Of a DNA stretch of 64,000 nt, positions 23,828 to 37,347 are shown one piece after another; the first letter of the stretch is position 1; each line of letters starts with the position of its first letter. The DNA is taken from contig CM071595.1 of NCBI GenBank assembly GCA_036435485.1, forward strand, positions 2,666,001 to 2,730,000, written 5' to 3'. This DNA comes from Saposhnikovia divaricata (taxonomy: Eukaryota > Streptophyta > Magnoliopsida > Apiales > Apiaceae). A program made the position numbers and the translations under genes. The notes under the pieces were generated by a model. That model was not told the origin of the DNA. It worked only from the letters and a program-made list of their open reading frames with translations, and searched no databases.

Positions 23828-25348
23828 AATTTCATTGAATTCCAATAACCCATAGGAACAAAATATGTAAAAATATCCACAAAATGGTCCGACTCGATTT
23901 TTAACAATATCCCGTGTACTAACCCCTTTGAGGATTATCCAAAAACCGAGTTTTGACTATATCAGCTCCAATTCAGGTCTGAATTGCGTCAAATAAAATT
24001 TCGTTGAATTCCAATAACCCATAGGAACAAAATATGTAAAAATATCCTTAAAATGGTCCGACTCGATTTTTAACAATATCCCTTGTACTAACCACTTTGA
24101 GGATTATCCGAAAACCGAGTTTCGATCATATCAGCTCCGATTCAGGTCTGAATTGCGTCAAATAAAATTTCGTTGAATTCCAATAACCCATAGGAACAAA
24201 ATATTTAAAAATATCCACAAAATGGTCCGACCCGATTTTTAACAATATCCCATGTACTAACCCCTTTGAGGATTATCCGAAAACCGAGTTTCGATCATAT
24301 CAGCTCCGATTCAGGTCTGAATTGCGTCAAATAAAATTTCGTTGAATTCCAATAACCCATAGGAACAAAATATGTAAAAATATCCACAAAATGGTCCGAC
24401 TCGATTTTTAACAATATCCCGTGTACTAACCCCTTTGAGGATTATCCGAAAACCGAGTTTCGTTCATATCAGCTCCGATTCAGGTCTGAATTGCGTCAAA
24501 TAAAATTTCGTTGAATTCCAATAACCCATAGGAACAAAATATGTAAAAATATCCACAAAATGGTCCGACTCGATTTTTAACAATATCCCGTGTACTAACC
24601 CCTTTGAGGATTATCCGAAAACCGAGTTTCGTTCATATCAGCTCCGATTCAGGTCTGAATTGCGTCAAATAAAATTTCGTTGAATTCCAATAACCCATAG
24701 GAACAAGATATGTAAAAATATCCACAAAATGGTCCGACTCGATTTTTAACAATATCCCGTGTACTAACCCCTTTGAGGATTATCCAAAAACCGAGTTTTG
24801 ACTATATCAGCTCCAATTCAGGTCTGAATTGCGTCAAATAAAATTTCGTTGAATTCCAATAACCCATAGGAACAAAATATGTAAAAATATCCTTAAAATG
24901 GTCCGACTCGATTTTTAACAATATCCCTTGTACTAACCACTTTGAGGATTATCCGAAAACCGAGTTTCGATCATATCAGCTCCGATTCAGGTCTGAATTG
25001 CGTCAAATAAAATTTCGTTGAATTCCAATAACCCATAGGAACAAAATATTTAAAAATATCCACAAAATGGTCCGACCCGATTTTTAACAATATCCCATGT
25101 ACTAACCCCTTTGAGGATTATCCGAAAACCGAGTTTCGATCATATCAGCTCCGATTCAGGTCTGAATTGCGTCAAATAAAATTTCGTTGAATTCCAATAA
25201 CCCATAGGAACAAAATATTTAAAAATATCCACAAAATGGTCCGACCCGATTTTTAACAATATCCCATGTACTAACCCCTTTGAGGATTATCCGAAAACCG
25301 AGTTTCGTTCATATCAGCTCCGATTCAGGTCTGAATTGCGTCAAATAA

Positions 25349-27376
25349 AATTTCGTTAAATTCCAATAACCCATAGGAACAAAATATGTAAAAATATCCT
25401 TAAAATGGTCCGACTCGATTTTTAACAATATCCCTTGTACTAACCACTTTGAGGATTATCCGAAAACCGAGTTTCGATCATATCAGCTCCGATTCAGGTC
25501 TGAATTGCGTCAAATAAAATTTCGTTGAATTCCAATAACCCATAGGAACAAAATATTTAAAAATATCCACAAAATGGTCCGACTCGATTTTTAACAATAT
25601 CCCGTGTACTAACCCCTTTGAGGATTATCCAAAAACCGAGTTTTGACTATATCAGCTCCGATACAGGTCTGAATTGTGTCAAATAAAATTTCATTGAATT
25701 CCAATAACCCATAGGAACAAAATATGTAAAAATATCCACAAAATGGTCCGACTCGATTTTTAACAATATCCCGTGTACTAACCCCTTTGAGGATTATCCA
25801 AAAACCGAGTTTTGACTATATCAGCTCCGATTCAGGTCCGAATTGCGTCAAATAAAATTTCGTTGAATTCCAATAACCCATAGGAACAAAATATGTAAAA
25901 ATATCCTTAAAATGGTCCGACTCGATTTTTAACAATATCCCTTGTACTAACCACTTTGAGGATTATCCGAAAACCGAGTTTCGATCATATCAGCTCCGAT
26001 TCAGGTCTGAATTGCGTCAAATAAAATTTCGTTGAATTCCAATAACCCATAGGAACAAAATATTTAAAAATATCCACAAAATGGTCCGACTCGATTTTTA
26101 ACAATATCCCGTGTACTAACCCCTTTGAGGATTATCCAAAAACCGAGTTTTGACTATATCAGCTCCGATACAGGTCTGAATTGTGTCAAATAAAATTTCA
26201 TTGAATTCCAATAACCCATAGGAACAAAATATGTAAAAATATCCACAAAATGGTCCGACTCGATTTTTAACAATATCCCGTGTACTAACCCCTTTGAGGA
26301 TTATCCAAAAACCGAGTTTTGACTATATCAGCTCCGATTCAGGTCTGAATTGCGTCAAATAAAATTTCGTTGAATTCCAATAACCCATAGGAACAAAATA
26401 TGTAAAAATATCCTTAAAATGGTCCGACTCGATTTTTAACAATATCCCTTGTACTAACCACTTTGAGGATTATCCGAAAACCGAGTTTCGATCATATCAG
26501 CTCCGATTCAGGTCTGAATTGCGTCAAATAAAATTTCGTTGAATTCCAATAACCCATAGGAACAAAATATTTAAAAATATCCACAAAATGGTCCGACTCG
26601 ATTTTTAACAATATCCCGTGTACTAACCCCTTTGAGGATTATCCAAAAACCGAGTTTTGACTATATCAGCTCCGATACAGGTCTGAATTGTGTCAAATAA
26701 AATTTCATTGAATTCCAATAACCCATAGGAACAAAATATGTAAAAATATCCACAAAATGGTCCGACTCGATTTTTAACAATATCCCGTGTACTAACCCCT
26801 TTGAGGATTATCCAAAAACCGAGTTTTGACTATATCAGCTCCGATTCAGGTCCGAATTGCGTCAAATAAAATTTCGTTGAATTCCAATAACCCATAGGAA
26901 CAAAATATGTAAAAATATCCTTAAAATGGTCCGACTCGATTTTTAACAATATCCCTTGTACTAACCACTTTGAGGATTATCCGAAAACCGAGTTTCGATC
27001 ATATCAGCTCCGATTCAGGTCTGAATTGCGTCAAATAAAATTTCGTTGAATTCCAATAACCCATAGGAACAAAATATTTAAAAATATCCACAAAATGGTC
27101 CGACTCGATTTTTAACAATATCCCGTGTACTAACCCCTTTGAGGATTATCCAAAAACCGAGTTTTGACTATATCAGCTCCGATACAGGTCTGAATTGTGT
27201 CAAATAAAATTTCATTGAATTCCAATAACCCATAGGAACAAAATATGTAAAAATATCCACAAAATGGTCCGACTCGATTTTTAACAATATCCCGTGTACT
27301 AACCCCTTTGAGGATTATCCAAAAACCGAGTTTTGACTATATCAGCTCCGATTCAGGTCTGAATTGCGTCAAATAA
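25349..27376 (+). repeat. Four consecutive S-T'-N trimers
   Basis: Twelve monomers, 2028 bases. S markers at 25435, 25942, 26449, 26956 and 27463 are each 507 apart. The first S has CGTTAAATTCC, which destroys its EcoRI site; otherwise trimers differ mainly by the alternating CCGAA/CTGAA in N. This is the longest pure trimer run. Confidence 0.92.
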
Positions 27377-28052
27377 AATTTCGTTGAATTCCAATAACCC
27401 ATAGGAACAAAATATGTAAAAATATCCTTAAAATGGTCCGACTCGATTTTTAACAATATCCCTTGTACTAACCACTTTGAGGATTATCCGAAAACCGAGT
27501 TTCGATCATATCAGCTCCGATTCAGGTCTGAATTGCGTCAAATAAAATTTCGTTGAATTCCAATAACCCATAGGAACAAAATATTTAAAAATATCCACAA
27601 AATGGTCCGACTCGATTTTTAACAATATCCCGTGTACTAACCCCTTTGAGGATTATCCAAAAACCGAGTTTTGACTATATCAGCTCCGATACAGGTCTGA
27701 ATTGTGTCAAATAAAATTTCATTGAATTCCAATAACCCATAGGAACAAGATATGTAAAAATATCCACAAAATGGTCCGACTCGATTTTTAACAATATCCC
27801 GTGTACTAACCCCTTTGAGGATTATCCAAAAACCGAGTTTTGACTATATCAGCTCCGATACAAGTCTGAATTGTGTCAAATAAAATTTCATTGAATTCCA
27901 ATAACCCATAGGAACAAAATATGTAAAAATATCCACAAAATGGTCCGACCCGATTTTTAAAAATATCCCGTGTACTAACCCCTTTGAGGATTGTCCAAAA
28001 ACCGAGTTTTGACTATATCAGCTCCGATTCAGGTCTGAATTGCGTCAAATAA
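26363..28052 (+). repeat. 10-monomer tandem duplication, copy 1
   Basis: The order is S-T'-N(CCGAA)-S-T'-N(CTGAA)-S-T'-U(AACAAG, CAAGTCTG)-V(ATTGTCC). The copy at 28053 repeats every type and every rare marker, and I noticed no difference over 1690 bases. Confidence 0.93.
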
Positions 28053-29742
28053 AATTTCGTTGAATTCCAATAACCCATAGGAACAAAATATGTAAAAATA
28101 TCCTTAAAATGGTCCGACTCGATTTTTAACAATATCCCTTGTACTAACCACTTTGAGGATTATCCGAAAACCGAGTTTCGATCATATCAGCTCCGATTCA
28201 GGTCTGAATTGCGTCAAATAAAATTTCGTTGAATTCCAATAACCCATAGGAACAAAATATTTAAAAATATCCACAAAATGGTCCGACTCGATTTTTAACA
28301 ATATCCCGTGTACTAACCCCTTTGAGGATTATCCAAAAACCGAGTTTTGACTATATCAGCTCCGATACAGGTCTGAATTGTGTCAAATAAAATTTCATTG
28401 AATTCCAATAACCCATAGGAACAAAATATGTAAAAATATCCACAAAATGGTCCGACTCGATTTTTAACAATATCCCGTGTACTAACCCCTTTGAGGATTA
28501 TCCAAAAACCGAGTTTTGACTATATCAGCTCCGATTCAGGTCCGAATTGCGTCAAATAAAATTTCGTTGAATTCCAATAACCCATAGGAACAAAATATGT
28601 AAAAATATCCTTAAAATGGTCCGACTCGATTTTTAACAATATCCCTTGTACTAACCACTTTGAGGATTATCCGAAAACCGAGTTTCGATCATATCAGCTC
28701 CGATTCAGGTCTGAATTGCGTCAAATAAAATTTCGTTGAATTCCAATAACCCATAGGAACAAAATATTTAAAAATATCCACAAAATGGTCCGACTCGATT
28801 TTTAACAATATCCCGTGTACTAACCCCTTTGAGGATTATCCAAAAACCGAGTTTTGACTATATCAGCTCCGATACAGGTCTGAATTGTGTCAAATAAAAT
28901 TTCATTGAATTCCAATAACCCATAGGAACAAAATATGTAAAAATATCCACAAAATGGTCCGACTCGATTTTTAACAATATCCCGTGTACTAACCCCTTTG
29001 AGGATTATCCAAAAACCGAGTTTTGACTATATCAGCTCCGATTCAGGTCTGAATTGCGTCAAATAAAATTTCGTTGAATTCCAATAACCCATAGGAACAA
29101 AATATGTAAAAATATCCTTAAAATGGTCCGACTCGATTTTTAACAATATCCCTTGTACTAACCACTTTGAGGATTATCCGAAAACCGAGTTTCGATCATA
29201 TCAGCTCCGATTCAGGTCTGAATTGCGTCAAATAAAATTTCGTTGAATTCCAATAACCCATAGGAACAAAATATTTAAAAATATCCACAAAATGGTCCGA
29301 CTCGATTTTTAACAATATCCCGTGTACTAACCCCTTTGAGGATTATCCAAAAACCGAGTTTTGACTATATCAGCTCCGATACAGGTCTGAATTGTGTCAA
29401 ATAAAATTTCATTGAATTCCAATAACCCATAGGAACAAGATATGTAAAAATATCCACAAAATGGTCCGACTCGATTTTTAACAATATCCCGTGTACTAAC
29501 CCCTTTGAGGATTATCCAAAAACCGAGTTTTGACTATATCAGCTCCGATACAAGTCTGAATTGTGTCAAATAAAATTTCATTGAATTCCAATAACCCATA
29601 GGAACAAAATATGTAAAAATATCCACAAAATGGTCCGACCCGATTTTTAAAAATATCCCGTGTACTAACCCCTTTGAGGATTGTCCAAAAACCGAGTTTT
29701 GACTATATCAGCTCCGATTCAGGTCTGAATTGCGTCAAATAA
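28053..29742 (+). repeat. 10-monomer tandem duplication, copy 2
   Basis: It repeats 26363-28052 at an exact 1690-base offset, then passes to P at 29743 where domain C begins. The apparent identity makes this one of the youngest events in the window. Confidence 0.93.
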
Positions 29743-31263
29743 AATTTCGTTGAATTCCAATAACCCATAGGAACAAAATATGTAAAAATATCCTTAAAAT
29801 GGTCCAACTCGATTTTTAACAATATCCCGTATACTAACCACTTTGAGGATTATCCAAAAACCGAGTTTTGACTATATCAGCTCCGATTCAGGTCTGAATT
29901 GCGTCAAATAAAATTTCGTTGAATTCCAATAACCCATAGGAACAAAATATGTAAAAATATCCACAAAATGGTCCGACTCGATTTTTAACAATATCCCGTG
30001 TACTAACCCCTTTGAGGATTATCCAAAAACCGAGTTTCGTTCATATCTGCTCCGATTCAGGTCTGAATTGCGTCAAATAAAATTTCGTTGAATTCCAATA
30101 ACCCATAGGAACAAAATATGTAAAAATATCCTTAAAATGGTCCGACTCGATTTTTAACAATATCCCGTATACTAACCACTTTGAGGATTATCCGAAAACC
30201 GAGTTTCGTTCATATCAGCTCCGATTCAGGTCTGAATTGCGTCAAATAAAATTTCGTTGAATTCCAATAACCCATAGGAACAAAATATGTAAAAATATCC
30301 TTAAAATGGTCCGACTCGATTTTTAACAATATCCCTTGTACTAACCACTTTGAGGATTATCCGAAAACCGAGTTTCGATCATATCAGCTCCGATTCAGGT
30401 CTGAATTGCGTCAAATAAAATTTCGTTGAATTCCAATAACCCATAGGAACAAAATATTTAAAAATATCCACAAAATGGTCCGACCCGATTTTTAACAATA
30501 TCCCATGTACTAACCCCTTTGAGGATTATCCGAAAACCGAGTTTCGATCATATCAGCTCCGATTCAGGTCTGAATTGCGTCAAATAAAATTTCGTTGAAT
30601 TCCAATAACCCATAGGAACAAAATATTTAAAAATATCCACAAAATGGTCCGACCCGATTTTTAACAATATCCCATGTACTAACCCCTTTGAGGATTATCC
30701 GAAAACCGAGTTTCGTTCATATCAGCTCCGATTCAGGTCTGAATTGCGTCAAATAAAATTTCGTTGAATTCCAATAACCCATAGGAACAAAATATGTAAA
30801 AATATCCTTAAAATGGTCCGACTCGATTTTTAACAATATCCCGTATACTAACCACTTTGAGGATTATCCGAAAACCGAGTTTCGTTCATATCAGCTCCGA
30901 TTCAGGTCTGAATTGCGTCAAATAAAATTTCGTTGAATTCCAATAACCCATAGGAACAAAATATGTAAAAATATCCACAAAACGGTCCGACTCGATTTTT
31001 AACAATATCCCGTGTACTAACCCCTTTGAGGATTATCCAAAAACCGAGTTTTGACTATATCAGCTCCGATACAGGTCTGAATTGTGTCAAATAAAATTTC
31101 ATTGAATTCCAATAACCCATAGGAACAAAATATGTAAAAATATCCACGAAATAGTCCGACTCGATTTTTAACAATATCCCGTGTACTAACCCCTTTGAGG
31201 ATTATCCAAAAACCGAGTTTTGACTATATCAGCTCCGATACAGGTCTGAATTGTGTCAAATAA

Positions 31264-31770
31264 AATTTCATTGAATTCCAATAACCCATAGGAACAAAAT
31301 ATGTAAAAATATCCACAAAATGGTCCGACCCGATTTTTAAAAATATCCCGTGTACTAACCCCTTTGAGGATTATCCAAAAACCGAGTTTTGACTATATCA
31401 GCTCCGATTCAGGTCTGAATTGCGTCAAATAAAATTTCGTTGAATTCCAATAACCCATAGGAACAAAATATGTAAAAATATCCTTAAAATGGTCCAACTC
31501 GATTTTTAACAATATCTCGTATACTAACCACTTTGAGGATTATCCGAAAACCGAGTTTCGATCATATCAGCTCCGATTCAGGTCTGAATTGCGTCAAATA
31601 AAATTTCGTTGAATTCCAATAACCCATAGGAACAAAATATTTAAAAATATCCACAAAATGGTCCGACCCGATTTTTAACAATATCCCATGTACTAACCCC
31701 TTTGAGGATTATCCAAAAACCGAGTTTTGACTATATCAGCTCCGATACAGGTCTGAATTGTGTCAAATAA
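31264..31770 (+). repeat. 3-monomer tandem duplication, copy 1 (V-W-X/U)
   Basis: V, W with the private ATATCTCGTATAC, and a hybrid monomer at 31602-31770 that is X up to ATGT at 87-90 and U-like from A114 (TGACTA, GATAC). The hybrid marks the crossover between monomer positions about 91 and 113. Confidence 0.92.
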
Positions 31771-32277
31771 AATTTCATTGAATTCCAATAACCCATAGGA
31801 ACAAAATATGTAAAAATATCCACAAAATGGTCCGACCCGATTTTTAAAAATATCCCGTGTACTAACCCCTTTGAGGATTATCCAAAAACCGAGTTTTGAC
31901 TATATCAGCTCCGATTCAGGTCTGAATTGCGTCAAATAAAATTTCGTTGAATTCCAATAACCCATAGGAACAAAATATGTAAAAATATCCTTAAAATGGT
32001 CCAACTCGATTTTTAACAATATCTCGTATACTAACCACTTTGAGGATTATCCGAAAACCGAGTTTCGATCATATCAGCTCCGATTCAGGTCTGAATTGCG
32101 TCAAATAAAATTTCGTTGAATTCCAATAACCCATAGGAACAAAATATTTAAAAATATCCACAAAATGGTCCGACCCGATTTTTAACAATATCCCATGTAC
32201 TAACCCCTTTGAGGATTATCCGAAAACCGAGTTTCGATCATATCAGCTCCGATTCAGGTCTGAATTGCGTCAAATAA
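31771..32277 (+). repeat. 3-monomer tandem duplication, copy 2 (V-W-X)
   Basis: It repeats V and W with ATATCTCGTATAC at exactly 507 bases (31516 and 32023) and ends with a normal X. Confidence 0.92.
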
Positions 32278-32784
32278 AATTTCGTTGAATTCCAATAACC
32301 CATAGGAACAATATATTTAAAAATATCCACAAAATGGTCCGACCCGATTTTTAACAATATCCCATGTACTAACCCCTTTGAGGATTATCCGAAAACCGAG
32401 TTTCGTTCATATCAGCTCCGATTCAGGTCTGAATTGCGTCAAATAAAATTTCGTTGAATTCCAATAACCCATAGGAACAAAATATGTAAAAATATCCTTA
32501 AAATGGTCCGACTCGATTTTTAACAATATCCCGTATACTAACCACTTTGAGGATTATCCGAAAACCGAGTTTCGTTCATATCAGCTCCGATTCAGGTCTG
32601 AATTGCGTCAAATAAAATTTCGTTGAATTCCAATAACCCATAGGAACAAAATATGTAAAAATATCCACAAAACGGTCCGACTCGATTTTTAACAATATCC
32701 CGTGTACTAACCCCTTTGAGGATTATCCAAAAACCGAGTTTTGACTATATCAGCTCCGATACAGGTCTGAATTTTGTCAAATAA
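32109..32784 (+). repeat. X-Y-R-Z block, copy 3 of 3
   Basis: Y has AACAATATATTT at 32307 and Z ends GAATTTTGTC, as in copies at 18758 and 22983. Here the block is preceded by W rather than S. Confidence 0.82.
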
Positions 32785-33460
32785 AATTTCATTGAATTCC
32801 AATAACCCATAGGAACAAAATATGTAAAAATATCCACAAAATGGTCCGACTCGATTTTTAACAATATCCCGTGTACTAACCCCTTTGAGGATTATCCAAA
32901 AACCGAGTTTTGACTATATCAGCTCCGATACAGGTCTGAATTTTGTCAAATAAAATTTCGTTGAATTCCAATAACCCATAGGAACAAAATATGTAAAAAT
33001 ATCCACAAAATGGTCCGACTCGATTTTTAACAATATCCCGTGTACTAACCCCTTTGAGGATTATCCAAAAACCGAGTTTCGTTCATATCAGCTCCGATTC
33101 AGGTCTGAATTGCGTCAAATAAAATTTCGTTGAATTCCAATAACCCATAGGAACAAAATATGTAAAAATATCCTTAAAATGGTCCGACTCGATTTTTAAC
33201 AATATCCCGTATACTAACCACTTTGAGGATTATCCGAAAACCGAGTTTCGTTCATATCAGCTCCGATTCAGGTCTGAATTACGTCAAATAAAATTTCGTT
33301 GAATTCCAATAACCCATAGGAACAAAATATGTAAAAATATCCTTAAAATGGTCCGACTCGATTTTTAACAATATCCCTTGTACTAACCACTTTGAGGATT
33401 ATCCGAAAACCGAGTTTCGATCATATCAGCTCCGATTCAGTTCTGAATTGCGTCAAATAA

Positions 33461-34981
33461 AATTTCGTTGAATTCCAATAACCCATAGGAACAAAATATT
33501 TAAAAATATCCACAAAATGGTCCGACCCGATTTTTAACAATATCCCATGTACTAACCCCTTTGAGGATTATCCGAAAACCGAGTTTCGATCATATCAGCT
33601 CCGATTCAGGTCTGAATTGCGTCAAATAAAATTTCGTTGAATTCCAATAACCCATAGGAACAAAATATTTAAAAATATCCACAAAATGGTCCGACCCGAT
33701 TTTTAAGAATATCCCATGTACTAACCCCTTTGAGGATTATCCGAAAACCGAGTTTCGTTCATATCAGCTCCGATTCAGGTCTGAATTGCATCAAATAAAA
33801 TTTCGTTGAATTCCAATAACCCATAGGAACAAAATATTTAAAAATATCCACAAAATGGTCCGACCCGATTTTTAACAATATCCCATGTACTAACCCCTTT
33901 GAGGATTATCCGAAAACCGAGTTTTGATCATATCAGCTCCGATTCAGGTCTGAATTGCGTCAAATAAAATTTCGTTGAATTCCAATAACCCATAGGAACA
34001 AAATATTTACAAATATCCACAAAATGGTCCGACCCGATTTTTAACAATATCCCATGTACTAACCACTTTGAGGATTATCCGAAAACCGAGTTTCGATCAT
34101 ATCAGCTCCGATTCAGGTCTGAATTGCGTCAAATAAAATTTCGTTGAATTCCAATAACCCATAGGAACAAAATATTTAAAAATATCCACAAAATGGTCCG
34201 ACCCGATTTTTAAGAATATCCCATGTACTAACCCCTTTGAGGATTATCCGAAAACCGAGTTTCGTTCATATCAGCTCCGATTCAGGTCTGAATTGCATCA
34301 AATAAAATTTCGTTGAATTCCAATAACCCATAGGAACAAAATATTTAAAAATATCCACAAAATGGTCCGACCCGATTTTTAACAATATCCCATGTACTAA
34401 CCCCTTTGAGGATTATCCGAAAACCGAGTTTCGATCATATCAGCTCCGATTCAGGTCTGAATTGCGTCAAATAAAATTTCGTTGAATTCCAATAACCCAT
34501 AGGAACAAAATATTTAAAAATATCCACAAAATGGTCCGACCCGATTTTTAACAATATCCCATGTACTAACCACTTTGAGGATTATCCGAAAACCGAGTTT
34601 CGATCATATCAGCTCCGATTCAGGTCTGAATTGCGTCAAATAAAATTTCGTTGAATTCCAATAACCCATAGGAACAAAATATTTAAAAATATCCACAAAA
34701 TGGTCCGACCCGATTTTTATCAATATCCCATGTACTAACCCCTTTGAGGATTATCCGAAAACCGAGTTTCGATCATATCAGCTCCGATTCAGGTCTGAAT
34801 TGCGTCAAATAAAATTTTGTTGAATTCCAATAACCCATAGGAACAAAATATTTAAAAATATCCACAAAATGGTCCGATCCGATTTTTAACAATATCCCAT
34901 GTACTAACCCCTTTGAAGATTATCCGAAAACCGAGTTTCGTTCATATCAGCTCCGATTCAGGTCTGAATTGCGTCAAATAA
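33461..34981 (+). repeat. Homotypic X/Y run of nine monomers
   Basis: The order is X-Y-X-X-Y-X-X-X-Y. It contains a 3-mer tandem copy, 33630-34136 and 34137-34643, recognised by TTTTTAAGAATATCCC and ATTGCATCAAAT recurring at 507 bases (33788 and 34295). X monomers at 33968 and 34475 share an unusual A98. A private ATTTACAAATATCC lies at about 34006. Confidence 0.9.
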
Positions 34982-36164
34982 AATTTCGTTGAATTCCAAT
35001 AACCCATAGGAACAAAATATGTAAAAATATCCTTAAAATGGTCCGACTCGATTTTTAACAATATCCCGTATACTAACCACTTTGAGGATTATCCGAAAAC
35101 TGAGTTTCGTTCATATCATCTCCGATTCAGGTCTGAATTGCGTCAAATAAAATTTCGTTGAATTCCTATAACCCATAGGAACAAAATATGTAAAAATATC
35201 CACAAAACGGTCCGACTCGATTTTTAACAATATCCCGTGTACTAACCCCTTTGAGGATTATCCAAAAACCGAGTTTTGACTATATCAGTTCCGATACAGG
35301 TCTGAATTGTGTCAAATAAAATTTCATTGAATTCCAATAACCCATAGGAACAAAATATGTAAAAATATCCACAAAATGGTCCGACTCGATTTTTAACAAT
35401 ATCCCGTGTACTAACCCCTTTGAGGATTATCCAAAAACCGAGTTTTGACTATATCAGCTCCGATTCAGGTCCGAATTGCGTCAAATAAAATTTCGTTGAA
35501 TTCCAATAACCCATAGGAACAAAATATGTAAAAATATCCACAAAATGGTCCGACTCGATTTTTAACAATATCCCGTGTACTAACCCCTTTGAGGATTATC
35601 CAAAAACCGAGTTTTGACTATATCAGCTCCGATACAGGTCTGAATTGTGTCAAATAAAATTTCATTGAATTCCAATAACCCATAGGAACAAAATATGTAA
35701 AAATATCCACAAAATGGTCCGACCCGATTTTTAAAAATATCCCGTGTACTAACCCCTTTGAGGATTATCCAAAAACCGAGTTTTGACTATATCAGCTCCG
35801 ATTCAGGTCTGAATTGCGTCAAATAAAATTTCGTTGAATTCCAATAACCCATAGGAACAAAATATGTAAAAATATCCTTAAAATGGTCCAACTCGATTTT
35901 TAACAATATCCCGTATACTAACCACTTTGAGGATTATCCAAAAACCGAGTTTTGACTATATCAGCTCCGATTCAGGTCTGAATTGCGTCAAATAAAATTT
36001 CGTTGAATTCCAATAACCCATAGGAACAAAATATGTAAAAATATCCACAAAATGGTCCGACTCGATTTTTAACAATATCCCGTGTACTAACCCCTTTGAG
36101 GATTATCCAAAAACCGAGTTTCGTTCATATCAGCTCCGATTCAGGTCTGAATTGCGTCAAATAA

Positions 36165-37347
36165 AATTTCGTTGAATTCCAATAACCCATAGGAACCAAA
36201 TATGTAAAAATATCCTTAAAATGGTCCGACTCGATTTTTAACAATATCCCGTATACTAACCACTTTGAGGATTATCCGAAAACCGAGTTTCGTTCATATC
36301 AGCTCCGATTCAGGTCTGAATTGCGTCAAATAAAATTTCGTTGAATTCCAATAACCCATAGGAACAAAATATGTAAAAATATCCTTAAAATGGTCCGACT
36401 CGATTTTTAACAATATCCCTTGTACTAACCACTTTGAGGATTATCCGAAAACCGAGTTTCGATCATATCAGCTCCGATTCAGGTCTGAATTGCGTCAAAT
36501 AAAATTTCGTTGAATTCCAATAACCCATAGGAACAAAATATTTAAAAATATCCACAAAATGGTCCGACTCGATTTTTAACAATATACCGTGTACTAACCC
36601 CTTTGAGGATTATCCAAAAACCGAGTTTTGACTATATCAGCTCCAATTCAGGTCTGAATTGCGTCAAATAAAATTTCGTTGAATTCCAATAACCCATAGG
36701 AACAAAATATGTAAAAATATCCACAAAATGGTCCGACTCGATTTTTAACAATATCCCGTGTACTAACCCCTTTGAGGATTATCCAAAAACCGAGTTTTGA
36801 CTATATCAGCTCCGATACAGGTCTGAATTGTGTCAAATAAAATTTCATTGAATTCCAATAACCCATAGGAACAAAATATGTAAAAATATCCAGAAAATGG
36901 TCTGACCCGATTTTTAAAAATATCCCGTGTACTAACCCCTTTGAGGATTATCCAAAAACCGAGTTTTGACTATATCAGCTCCGATTCAGGTCTGAATTGC
37001 GTCAAATAAAATTTCGTTGAATTCCAATAACCCATAGGAACAAAATATGTAAAAATATCCTTAAAATGGTCCAACTCGATTTTTAAGAATATCCCGTATA
37101 CTAACCACTTTGAGGATTATCCGAAAACCGAGTTTCGATCATATCAGCTCCGATTCAGGTCTGAATTGCGTCAAATAAAATTTCGTTGAATTCCAATAAC
37201 CCATAGGAACAAAATATTTAAAAATATCCACAAAATGGTCCGACTCGATTTTTAACAATATCCCGTGTACTAACCCCTTTGAGGATTATCCAAAAACCGA
37301 GTTTCGTTCATATCAGCTCCGATTCAGGTCTGAATTGCGTCAAATAA
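36165..37347 (+). repeat. 7-monomer tandem duplication, copy 1
   Basis: The order is R-S-T-U-V-W plus a hybrid at 37179 that has T40 and a Q-type 3' end. Rare markers shared with copy 2 at 1183 bases are AGGAACCAAATATG (36194 and 37377), GGTCTGACCCG and TTTTTAAGAATATCCCGTA (37087 and 38270). Confidence 0.93.

Larger units (their letters stand above)
16900..29742 (+). repeat. Domain B: S-T'-N trimer region
   Basis: About 76 monomers. TTGTAC (S) intervals are mostly 507 bases (3 monomers), with 338, 676, 845, 1014 and 1183 also present. Nine complete S-T'-N trimers start at 17575, 20279, 20786, 25349, 25856, 26363, 26870, 28053 and 28560. Four S-T' pairs (21293, 22138, 27377, 29067) are followed instead by monomers with AACAAGATATG. 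It appears to be a younger short-period HOR amplified inside the older long HOR. Confidence 0.87.

Noticed and set aside
26363..29742. Assembly duplication as the explanation of identical blocks.
   Set aside because: It cannot be excluded from sequence alone. Many blocks of different size and divergence, with hybrid junctions, fit natural unequal exchange better.
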